DNA from: Parcubacteria group bacterium
Lineage (GTDB): Bacteria > Patescibacteriota > JACQLU01
Assembly (NCBI GenBank): GCA_016203935.1
Contig: JACQLU010000038.1
Coordinates: forward strand, 1-41,714
Reading direction: 5' to 3'
DNA: 41,714 nt
A model generated the notes under the pieces. That model was not told the origin of the DNA. It did no database searches and saw nothing but the letters and a program-made list of their open reading frames with translations. The position numbers were made by a program, and so were the translations under genes. Shown here one piece after another: positions 26,431 to 34,492 of the stretch (positions are counted from its first letter, which is position 1; each line of letters opens with the position of its first letter).

Positions 26431-29163
26431 TTAGAGCGGGGTGAACTTAAACCAATCAATATATTCGTACCGATCGATATTGGGTGTGGCGCGTCCTCCG
26501 AAACCGGTGCCGTCCGTCCCCCACAGACTAAAGAGATAGGGAGCCGCGGTTCTTGGCGGATAATCTCGGTGCGATGCCTGTAAGACTCCGTCGACGTAAT
26601 AATCGACTCGATCGGCAAGCCAGACCATTTTATAGTTCTTAAAACCGGTCGACATGCCGGCAAAATTCCAGATCGAAGTATGCTGGCGGCGATCTGGGTT
26701 GACATAATAATTCCATGTCGTAAGTTCGAGCCGCTCGGGGAATTGCCCTTCCACCTCAAAATCGAGTTCAGTTTCCGAGCCGGTCGCGTAATTAAACGCC
26801 GCCGAGACGCTTCCCGAGGGGTTGCAGATGGCTGGCGTTGGTGAACAAGAACCATTGAATGTAGAGGAAGTGGAAGCCATTCGCATTCTAAATTCGTAAG
26901 TGCCGTAGCCAAATCTCGAGGTGGTCGCAACCTCACCGCCTCTTGAAATGACACCTTGCTGTCCCGCAACGGTGACCCCCGGTGTTTGGGTCAAACGAAT
27001 CTTAAGATAGCCGTTCTCAACGGTCACCCTATCAGGCTGCATATAACCATCATGAATAGATGAGGTGCTTAAACCAACCTTAAAGTTTGACTTCGTCCAT
27101 TTACTCGTATCGAAGGTATCGAAATTATCGCAGAGACCTCCCAGTGGTGTCGTACAACTGCTGGTCAAAAGCGGCGACGTGGTGGGGGAAGGTGTGGGAG
27201 TTGGTGAAGGAGTAGGAGTGGAAGCAGGAGCGAGCGCCCACGAGACCTGTGCTACTGCGGCCTCGGTATTTTCATAGTACTGAACTTTAATGCGACGCCT
27301 ACCCGCGGAGACTGCGCGATCGACCGTGTAGGTGGTGGGCGCCTGATCGAACCACTTGTCGAGGATACTCACTCCGTCAAGCCAAACGCGCATCCCATCA
27401 TCGGTCTTCGCGGTGAAACGATACGTCCCGGTTTGCGCAAAGTCCCAATCTCCCTCCCAGCGGACGCTGAAAGTGTCGGCACCCATATTGGCAGCAGGCG
27501 CATTCACATCCCAGTTAAAGTTAAGTGTCGCATCGGTGCGGATGAGCACGAGGTTAGTAAGATCGATATTGTCGTAGTACTGACCCCTAAAGGAATTTAC
27601 AGGGATGCTTGGCGTAGGAGCAGGAGTAGGTGAGGGGGTCGGTGATGGCGTGAGGGTGGGTGTTGCGGTTGGAGTAAGAGTTGGTGTGGGAGTTGGCGAG
27701 GGAGAAGGAGTGGAAGTAGGAGCGAGCACCCACAAGACCTGTGCCACTGCAGCCTCCGTATTTTCATAGTATTCAACTTTTACCCGACGCCTACCCGCGG
27801 AGACTGCGCGATCGACCGTGTAGGTGGTTGGTCCTTGGTCAAACCACTTATCCAAAATGGCGGTTCCATCCAAAAAGATTCTCATCCCATCATCCGTCTT
27901 GGCGGTAAAGCGATACGTCCCGGTTTGCGCAAAGTCCCAATCACCTTCCCAGCGGACGCTGAAGGTATCAGCGGCGATCGCGGGAACGGGTGAACCAAGC
28001 GCCCAATCAAAGTTGATCGCGGGATCGATACGCGTGAGGGCGAGATTGGTAAAATCGCTGTTATCGTAGTATTCGCCCTTAAATGCATTAAGCGGAAGTG
28101 AAGAGGTCAAGTCTTGGAGTGGCGACGGGATTGGTGTCGGAGAGGGACTTACGGACGATGAAAATTTAATCCAATTGAGATTAAAAGAGCTATTCTCGGC
28201 TACGATGCGTACGGTATGAAGACCGGAGCTTAAGGATATTGGGGGCGCTGAGATGGTATTCCATACTTGCCAACCGCCGGTAGTGGGAACGATGAGGGAT
28301 CCAGTTACGCTCGTACCATCCACCTCCATCCGCATAGCAGAAGTACCCCTCGGTTTTCGTGCGATACGAAATTCGGCAAGATACATTCCCGCCGAAGGTA
28401 CATTAATAGAGTAGGTAAGCCACTCGCCGGTCTCGATCCATCCGACGTTATACCTACCGCCCGCGTCGGCGGTCACCTCGATATCGACATCGTCAGATCG
28501 ATATTGACCGCCGCGGTTCCCTTTCGTGGTATCGTGGTAGCTTATTCCCTCGCCGCCGGGGTTGTAATCTTCGGCTTGAATCATACCCGGGATCGCTACC
28601 GCGGATGCTTCTTGAGCATTCCATGCTACTTTGGCGACGGCAGCACCACTCTTTTCATAGTATTCAACTTTGATACCATGGCGGCCTTGCGAAATGGTAG
28701 GAGCAAGTGTGTACGTCGTGGGCGGTTGGTCAATCCATTTATCGAGGATGAGTACACGATCGATCCACACCCGTATCCCATCGTCAGTGGTGATGGTAAC
28801 ACGATACGTGTTGGTCGCCGGAAAATCCCAATTCCCCTCCCAGCGGACGGCAAACGTATCCTGCCCCATCAAGGGACTTGGCGAACCGAGTCCCCAATCG
28901 AAGGTGATCGCCTGATCAATGCGGCTTACGGCGAGATTCGTGAAGTCGCTATTGTCAAAATAATTTCCCCGAAAGGCGTTTAACGGAATTTCAGGGATGG
29001 GAAGGACGACCGAGGAAGAAAGCGGGGACGATTCGTTGCCAATGGAGGTAAGGAGGAATTGTCCGCCACTGGTAAGGAGTATGGTTGCGAGGATAGCAAG
29101 TACACCAAATGTTATTCCTAATACAATCAGCGGCTGTTTGGGAAGTGAAGGGGGAAAAGACAT
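26431..29163 (-). CDS. Exported multidomain protein: three PA14 domains, CBM6-like domain, GH16-like C-terminal domain
   Basis: Three PA14 units (FSVRWEGDWDFAQTGTYRFTAKTDDGMRxxLDG); GMIQAEDYNPGGEGISYHDT CBM6-like; ETELDFEVEG fits the GH16 ExDxE signature. Confidence 0.85.
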   Translation of the reverse strand: MSFPPSLPKQPLIVLGITFGVLAILATILLTSGGQFLLTSIGNESSPLSSSVVLPIPEIPLNAFRGNYFDNSDFTNLAVSRIDQAITFDWGLGSPSPLMGQDTFAVRWEGNWDFPATNTYRVTITTDDGIRVWIDRVLILDKWIDQPPTTYTLAPTISQGRHGIKVEYYEKSGAAVAKVAWNAQEASAVAIPGMIQAEDYNPGGEGISYHDTTKGNRGGQYRSDDVDIEVTADAGGRYNVGWIETGEWLTYSINVPSAGMYLAEFRIARKPRGTSAMRMEVDGTSVTGSLIVPTTGGWQVWNTISAPPISLSSGLHTVRIVAENSSFNLNWIKFSSSVSPSPTPIPSPLQDLTSSLPLNAFKGEYYDNSDFTNLALTRIDPAINFDWALGSPVPAIAADTFSVRWEGDWDFAQTGTYRFTAKTDDGMRIFLDGTAILDKWFDQGPTTYTVDRAVSAGRRRVKVEYYENTEAAVAQVLWVLAPTSTPSPSPTPTPTLTPTATPTLTPSPTPSPTPAPTPSIPVNSFRGQYYDNIDLTNLVLIRTDATLNFNWDVNAPAANMGADTFSVRWEGDWDFAQTGTYRFTAKTDDGMRVWLDGVSILDKWFDQAPTTYTVDRAVSAGRRRIKVQYYENTEAAVAQVSWALAPASTPTPSPTPTPSPTTSPLLTSSCTTPLGGLCDNFDTFDTSKWTKSNFKVGLSTSSIHDGYMQPDRVTVENGYLKIRLTQTPGVTVAGQQGVISRGGEVATTSRFGYGTYEFRMRMASTSSTFNGSCSPTPAICNPSGSVSAAFNYATGSETELDFEVEGQFPERLELTTWNYYVNPDRRQHTSIWNFAGMSTGFKNYKMVWLADRVDYYVDGVLQASHRDYPPRTAAPYLFSLWGTDGTGFGGRATPNIDRYEYIDWFKFTPL

Positions 29164-29241
29164 ACATTTTGGGTTTGGGTAGTGAGAGAGAAGTACTTAA
29201 TTTTCATTATAATGCATTTTCTGTGATACTTTTAATGATCA

Positions 29242-29270
29242 TTGACAATCATTAAGAAAGGTGATATGGT
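29242..29270 (+). promoter_or_regulatory. Promoter TTGACA-N17-TATGGT upstream of capB
   Basis: TTGACA 29242-29247, TATGGT 29265-29270; overlaps the track ORF TTG start, so the CDS probably starts at 29302. Confidence 0.55.
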
Positions 29271-29301
29271 ATGTGTTTCGTGTAAGCCTTTCTTCTTATA
29301 T

Positions 29302-30507
29302 ATGATTTATTTGACAAATCTTCTTGTTGCCTCGGCCTTCGTGTTGTGGCTTGTACGCGAGCGAATCCACCATGTACGGAGACTCGTTTCTATTCCCCAT
29401 CGTATCCATGTCAATGGAACACGGGGCAAATCGAGCGTTACTCGTCTCATTGCCGCGATCCTTAGAGAAGCCGGATTTAAGACCATCGGGAAGGTTACCG
29501 GAAGTGGTACCAATCTTATTGACTTTGACGGAAACGATATTCCGATTGCGCGCAAAGGAGAAGCGAGCGTATTCGAGCAGATCAGCGTGATGAGAAACGC
29601 CCTGCCGAAGGATACCGAGGCGATCGTCTTTGAATGCATGGCGATAAGACCAGAGTTTCAGAAGTTCCTCGAGGAGAAGGTGATGCGCTCGACCATTGGA
29701 GTTATTACCAATGTCCGTGAGGATCACATGGATGAGATGGGATATTCACTTTCAGAAATTGCCGAAAGTCTCGCGACTACCATTCCGTATGGGGGGCATC
29801 TGGTTACCGCCGAGGAGGATCCCGTGCTGCTTGGGATCCTCAAAGACTGCGCTCTTCGCCGGGGAACCCAGGTGCATCAAGCGAACGCGCATTTGGTTGA
29901 TGCACGTTACCTTACGTCGTTCCCGTACCTTGAACACAAGGAGAATATTCTTATTGGACTTGCCGTCGCCGCGATTCTTGGCATTCCCCGTGAGGTTGCC
30001 CTCAAAGGTATGCGGAAGGCGAAACCGGATCCAGGGGTCTTGCAACTTTCTCATCACGAAATCGACGGCAAGAAAATCGTGTGGGCCAACCTTTTCGCTA
30101 TCAATGATAGAGAAAGTGTGATACGAAACGCCCTCGCGATTAAGGCTCGCTATGGTCGCAAAGCATATACGACGGTAGTGATCCTCAATAATCGTGCTGA
30201 TCGGCCCGCGCGCGCCGAACAATTTGCAAAGCTCATGAGCCGCGATCTTAGCTGCGATCTCGTAGTAACCATTGGCGAACTTGAGACTCCGGTGGTACGA
30301 TACCTCGTTCGTCATGGCCGAGTACCCGTAGTGCCACTCGCCATGCGGCGCGACCTCGATGGAGCAGGAATCATTGCCGAGATTCTTAACCGCGTGCGTG
30401 CCTCGCGCATACTCCTTCTGGGGCTTGCCAATATTCACACTACGCAAGCCGAGGCGGTGCTTGAGTATATGAAAAAGCTTCAAGTTTCAGATGAGAGATA
30501 CCTATGA
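29302..30507 (+). CDS. capB: Poly-gamma-glutamate synthase subunit CapB/PgsB-like ligase
   Basis: N-terminal TM then RIHVNGTRGKSSVTRLIAAILREAG, TGSGTNLI, VFECMAIRPEFQ, ITNVREDHMDEMG. Confidence 0.9.
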   Translation: MIYLTNLLVASAFVLWLVRERIHHVRRLVSIPHRIHVNGTRGKSSVTRLIAAILREAGFKTIGKVTGSGTNLIDFDGNDIPIARKGEASVFEQISVMRNALPKDTEAIVFECMAIRPEFQKFLEEKVMRSTIGVITNVREDHMDEMGYSLSEIAESLATTIPYGGHLVTAEEDPVLLGILKDCALRRGTQVHQANAHLVDARYLTSFPYLEHKENILIGLAVAAILGIPREVALKGMRKAKPDPGVLQLSHHEIDGKKIVWANLFAINDRESVIRNALAIKARYGRKAYTTVVILNNRADRPARAEQFAKLMSRDLSCDLVVTIGELETPVVRYLVRHGRVPVVPLAMRRDLDGAGIIAEILNRVRASRILLLGLANIHTTQAEAVLEYMKKLQVSDERYL

Positions 30508-31565
30508 ATATTCTTGACTTTTTCCAAATCCAAAATGGGATCGATCTTGAGGTGATGCGTACCACCTTTCTTTTCTCGCTCGTGATAAGCTATTTCGTCT
30601 ATTACAAGCGAGGTTTTATCCCCGGAGGGCTTATCGTGCCCGGGATCTTGGTACTTCTCCTCGCGACGCCGCTTAAGTTGCTGCTCGTGATAGGAATAAG
30701 CCTTGCGGTAGCTATTACGTATGGGGTGCTGGTAAGGACCCTCGCGCGTGAGCATATTATTCTGCCGGATGAACGACTGCTTATTCTCGTGTTGCTCGCG
30801 CTCTCCTTTGCCTCGCTGGCATCGTGGTTTACTCGAATCGAATGGGAAACTGCCGGGCTTGGCCATCTCACCATGGTAGCGCCGGCACTCATTGCCGAGA
30901 GACTCTCTGAGCGCAACCGGTGGGAGAGCACAAAGGCGTTCCTCGTGGCAGTGGGACTTACCGCAGCATTTCTTTTCTTAGTGCGAATAGTAATCCTGCC
31001 ATATCTTCCTTCTGCGTATGTCTCCTTCATGAACGGGCTCTATAGCTCCTATCATGAAGTTGAGATTATGCCCATAGGGTGGCTCTATTTCTTCTTCGGC
31101 CTTGCCACCTTCATAAGTTATATTCTCTTACGTGTGTTTAAGATAAGGGCGGTGGGGATCCTGGCGAGTGCCTATCTTGGAATGATTGCGAGTGAGCCGC
31201 TTCAGCTTCTCTTTGTGGCAACAGTCGTAGGCCTTGCGGGAATGATGATGGCATTATTTGCTCGCATGCTGATGCTCGCGGGATACCGACGGCTGGTTCT
31301 CACCGCGCTCGTTACTGGAATGGTGTATCCTTTAGTAGAGATGCTTTTTCTTGTGGTGACGCCAAGAAACTTTGTGCCCTTTTTCGGCTTACCTATTGCC
31401 GGAATTATGATCTCTGCGATCGTGGTGAACGAACTTATCCGTCCGCATCGGAGGAAAGTACTTTTAGGAAGCACGGTGATGGGCGGGACGATGGCTCTCG
31501 CCACGCTCGCAATACTCGTGATACGGCATATTCCGGCGTTTGCCGGATTCTCCCTCTTTCGCTAG
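30504..31565 (+). CDS. capC: CapC/PgsC-like membrane protein, apparently with two CapC-like halves
   Basis: YYKRGFIPGGLIVPGILVLLLATPLKLLL...LPDERLLILVLL; second half RAVGILASAYLGMIASEPLQLLF; overlaps capB by 4 nt. Confidence 0.8.
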   Translation: MNILDFFQIQNGIDLEVMRTTFLFSLVISYFVYYKRGFIPGGLIVPGILVLLLATPLKLLLVIGISLAVAITYGVLVRTLAREHIILPDERLLILVLLALSFASLASWFTRIEWETAGLGHLTMVAPALIAERLSERNRWESTKAFLVAVGLTAAFLFLVRIVILPYLPSAYVSFMNGLYSSYHEVEIMPIGWLYFFFGLATFISYILLRVFKIRAVGILASAYLGMIASEPLQLLFVATVVGLAGMMMALFARMLMLAGYRRLVLTALVTGMVYPLVEMLFLVVTPRNFVPFFGLPIAGIMISAIVVNELIRPHRRKVLLGSTVMGGTMALATLAILVIRHIPAFAGFSLFR

Positions 31566-31652
31566 CGGCCACGGTGCCTGGTAGTGAGGTATGCTACACT
31601 AGTAGTGGAATATTGGTCGGGTCTAAGAGATGCCAGGCTTTTATTCAATCCT

Positions 31653-31725
31653 CGGGCTGTGGCGCAGTTGGTAGCGCGCGTGCATGGGGTGCATGAGGTC
31701 GCGGGTTCGAGTCCCGCCAGCCCGA
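31653..31725 (+). tRNA. tRNA-Pro (anticodon GGG)
   Basis: Acceptor CGGGCTG/CAGCCCG, anticodon stem CGTGC/GCATG with loop ATGGGGT, T-arm GCGGG-TTCGAGT-CCCGC; CCA not encoded. Confidence 0.93.
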
Positions 31726-31756
31726 GAATTGAATAAAAGATGAGATCGGGAGTTTC

Positions 31757-31966
31757 CGCCTCATGCCAAAGGAAGATCCGCCTGTGGCGGAAGAGGCGGA
31801 CCCCGTCGAATTTATCCTGTCGGATGACGGGGCAAATCTCCCCACCCCGAGCAGTATGAGAAAAGATGAGGTCGGTCGCCTACGGCGACCGCCAGCCCGA
31901 GGGAAGGCTCTCATCTAGATTCCGGATCCTGGCTCGCCAGCAGGCGGGCAAGTCCGGAATGACAGA
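31757..31966. repeat. Palindrome-rich intergenic element after tRNA-Pro
   Basis: tccgcctc...gaggcgga, ccccgtc...gacgggg, ggtcgcc-tac-ggcgacc, attccgga...tccggaat-gaca. Confidence 0.7.
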
Positions 31967-31981
31967 GGATCTGTTTTCGAG

Positions 31982-32551
31982 ATGACTTCTAAAAAACTAC
32001 AAAGACATCTTAAGAAATTACGGGAGCTATCGTTGCGGGAAGCGAAGACCAAAGGGTATAGCGGCGACCCGCAAAAATTTTTTGATCCATTTTTTCCTTG
32101 GTTTAAAGTGATAGCCTACCGAAAGGGTCCCTACCTCGTCGTCGATCGTTATAGCGGCGAGGAAATGAACGTAGGGCAAACCGTCACATTCTATCGCAAG
32201 CGTCCGATCTACGGATTTAACTACTACGGAATTCTTGTGGGTACAGGAAGGAAATTAGGACCCAAAGTTGTCTTTACGTTTCTTAAAAAAGCATTGCGCG
32301 CAGGCGCAGGAAAAACAACCCATAGAGGGCTGGATGGGTTCCGAGAAGGTAGATTCTTATACAGAAATCGCTTTATCGAGAAGCAGGGATTTGTCGAGGG
32401 AGAAGAGAAAATCTTCTATGGAGATACCCTTGTCTATCGACAGGTCTATCACGGCGGTCCCATCGAAGATACCAGGAGTTACAAAGAATGGTCGAAAAAG
32501 CTTTTGTCATCTTCTGCGTTGAGAGAAAAGTTAGGAAATCTCTTACCATAG
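31982..32551 (+). CDS. DUF5680-like conserved hypothetical protein
   Basis: FNYYGILVGTGRKLGPKVVFTFLKKALRAGAGKTTHRGLDGFREGRFLYRNRF...EEKIFYGDTLVYRQVYHGG. Confidence 0.65.
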   Translation: MTSKKLQRHLKKLRELSLREAKTKGYSGDPQKFFDPFFPWFKVIAYRKGPYLVVDRYSGEEMNVGQTVTFYRKRPIYGFNYYGILVGTGRKLGPKVVFTFLKKALRAGAGKTTHRGLDGFREGRFLYRNRFIEKQGFVEGEEKIFYGDTLVYRQVYHGGPIEDTRSYKEWSKKLLSSSALREKLGNLLP

Positions 32552-32553
32552 CG

Positions 32554-33276
32554 ATGGACATGAAGGAAATAATAGAAAGCCAGCGTTTTAATAACCACCG
32601 CATTGCAACTGCGATCCATGACGCAGGTAGTCACAACATGGTAATCTTCTGTCATGGATTTCGGGGTACGAATATTGGACCACATCGCTTATTTGTAAGA
32701 GTCGCCCGAGAGTTAGCCGGGCAGGGCATTTCTTCTCTACGTTTTGATCAATACGGAAGCGGTAATTCAGAAGGTGATTTTTTCGATTCAAGCTTTAAAG
32801 ACTGGATAGAAACTGCACGAGCGATCGCGCAACACTATCTTAGTCAGGGTTACAAAGTGGCGCTCGTGGGGCAAAGCATGGGTGGAGCGGCGGTCATTGC
32901 CGTTGCTTCCGAGGTACCCGCGCTTACTTCAGTAGTGGCGTGGGCGCCCGATCCGAATGTTGATGATTTTATTTCCTCTGAAAACGGCGTAGTTGAGGAG
33001 AATGGACAGATTATTCAGGCCCAATTCTGGCAAGAAGCCCACAAGGCAAAAATCGCGGATAAACTTCGGTTAGTCAAAGTTCCAATGTATATTGTCCAGT
33101 GTACGGCAGACGAATATGTTGACCAACAGAATCGTGAGGCAATCAGCACAAATGCTCAACCTCATCACAGGGTAGAGAATTTTGAGGGCTACCGACACAG
33201 TAGTTGGACGTTTAAAGAATCCCAAGGAATAATAGGCAAGAGTGTTGATTTCTTAGTAAAGTCTTTTCAGGAGTGA
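32554..33276 (+). CDS. Alpha/beta hydrolase
   Basis: MVIFCHGFRGTNIGPHRLFVRVARELAGQGISSLRFDQYGSGNSEGDF; nucleophile elbow VGQSMGGAA; VQCTADEYVD. Confidence 0.85.
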   Translation: MDMKEIIESQRFNNHRIATAIHDAGSHNMVIFCHGFRGTNIGPHRLFVRVARELAGQGISSLRFDQYGSGNSEGDFFDSSFKDWIETARAIAQHYLSQGYKVALVGQSMGGAAVIAVASEVPALTSVVAWAPDPNVDDFISSENGVVEENGQIIQAQFWQEAHKAKIADKLRLVKVPMYIVQCTADEYVDQQNREAISTNAQPHHRVENFEGYRHSSWTFKESQGIIGKSVDFLVKSFQE

Positions 33277-33347
33277 TTGAGCGGCGCGCCCCATTTTGCG
33301 GGGCACGAGATGCGTCTTGTGAGAGCGTATTTCAAAAATACGTTATC

Positions 33348-33464
33348 TGTCATCCCAGACTCGGTCGCCTGCGGCGACCAGGATCTGGGATCCAGACGCC
33401 GTCCCTGCGAAAGCAGGGAATCAAAGCGAGACCTGGATTCCCGCGTCGCGACGCGGGAATGACA
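33348..33464. repeat. MITE/REP-like composite palindromic element with TGTCAT/ATGACA ends
   Basis: Three hairpins: atcccaga...tctgggat (inner ggtcgcc-tgc-ggcgacc), ccctgc-gaaa-gcaggg, attcccgcgtcg|cgacgcgggaat. Confidence 0.75.
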
Positions 33465-33497
33465 AATGTGATGGAAACTGTTTTTGAGATAAGCTCT

Positions 33498-34196
33498 ATG
33501 GAAAACTTGAATGGGTCTGCAAAAACCCCGATAGAAAATCAAGAAAAGAATTTGAAGTTGGAACAGCTAAAACAAGAAGTAGAGAGTATCGTTGATAGAA
33601 CAGGAAGACCAATAGATGAAGGTATAAGAGAAACCGTAGTAATGTTTAAGGCACACGGATTGCCTACATCTGATTCTTGCGAGGGTCATGTGGAAAGGGG
33701 TTTGCCCGTTCCTTACGTTGAGGTTGCTGCTCCAAATGAGCCAGAAGAACGGTTTGTCGGCCAGAATAAAATCTTTGCGGAAGTGGCTGAAAAATACAAT
33801 CTTACTATTGAAGAGCTTGCTGCCGCAATGATTGACGAAGCCTACTGGGAAGCCATGAGAGAATGTTCGCAGAACGAAGAAACAGAAGGATACAAAAAAT
33901 GGAGAGAAGAAAACGAAAGATTACGCATCGAGGCTGATAGGCTTTTGGAAGCATTTTATAAGGGGAGAAAGGTGGAGCCAGACGTCAAGTTACAAATTAC
34001 AGAAGGGGTGGGGCATTTTAGGGTCCATAATGGCGGAAAAGATTATCAGCCAATCATTGAAACCACACAGCAATTTTCAGAGGAAGAAAAGAAAATGCGA
34101 TCAAAAAAAGTGAAGAAGTATCGCGCGGAAATGAGTGCGTTTACACAATTTTTGAAGGATACCTATTTTGGTTTTTCGTCCAAGGAGGAAAAATAA
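33498..34196 (+). CDS. Conserved hypothetical protein with LPTSDSCEGH motif
   Basis: Downstream ATG of track ORF 33273-34196; upstream codons run through the palindromic element. Confidence 0.65.
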   Translation: MENLNGSAKTPIENQEKNLKLEQLKQEVESIVDRTGRPIDEGIRETVVMFKAHGLPTSDSCEGHVERGLPVPYVEVAAPNEPEERFVGQNKIFAEVAEKYNLTIEELAAAMIDEAYWEAMRECSQNEETEGYKKWREENERLRIEADRLLEAFYKGRKVEPDVKLQITEGVGHFRVHNGGKDYQPIIETTQQFSEEEKKMRSKKVKKYRAEMSAFTQFLKDTYFGFSSKEEK

Positions 34197-34208
34197 AACA
34201 AATTTTCT

Positions 34209-34304
34209 ATGCAAAGCGGGAATCTCGAGATCGCTCTCTTCGGTGGCGGATGCTTTTGGTGCATCCGGGCAAGTAAACCCCGTTACTTGACCACGGGGCA
34301 TTAA
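34209..34304 (+). pseudogene. Truncated 5' remnant of an msrA gene
   Basis: MQSGNLEIALFGGGCFWCIRASKPRYLTTGH*; IALFGGGCFWC matches the intact MsrA N-terminus at 35999. Confidence 0.8.
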
Positions 34305-34380
34305 GAACCCTGTGGCAAGTACAGAAGGGGAACACAGTAACCCTGTAGCGAGACCACAGGGCATCTCAAGTAACGGGGTA
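34270..34380. repeat. Compound hairpin array with 14-bp perfect terminal inverted repeats
   Basis: accccgttacttga (34277-34290) and tcaagtaacggggt (34366-34379), with internal ccctgt/acaggg units. Confidence 0.8.
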
Positions 34381-34492
34381 AAGCGACAAAGTGAAGGAGC
34401 TCGTACGGAATACCCCTAGACGCTTGAATTTATTAAAGATACGTGATATCTTCTACAGAATTTGATCACTATCCTGCAAGGTGCATTTCTTT

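Noticed and set aside
28267-28983. Plus-strand 238-aa ORF
   Set aside because: Antisense shadow of the PA14/CBM6 protein.
29752-30483. Minus-strand 243-aa ORF
   Set aside because: Antisense shadow of capB.
31645-31914. Minus-strand 89-aa ORF (…GWRDSNPRPHAPHARALPTAPQPED)
   Set aside because: Classic spurious translation of the antisense strand of a tRNA; it covers tRNA-Pro(GGG).
33273-33497. N-terminal extension of the 33273-34196 ORF
   Set aside because: Translation of the palindromic TGTCAT element; a downstream ATG is a better start.
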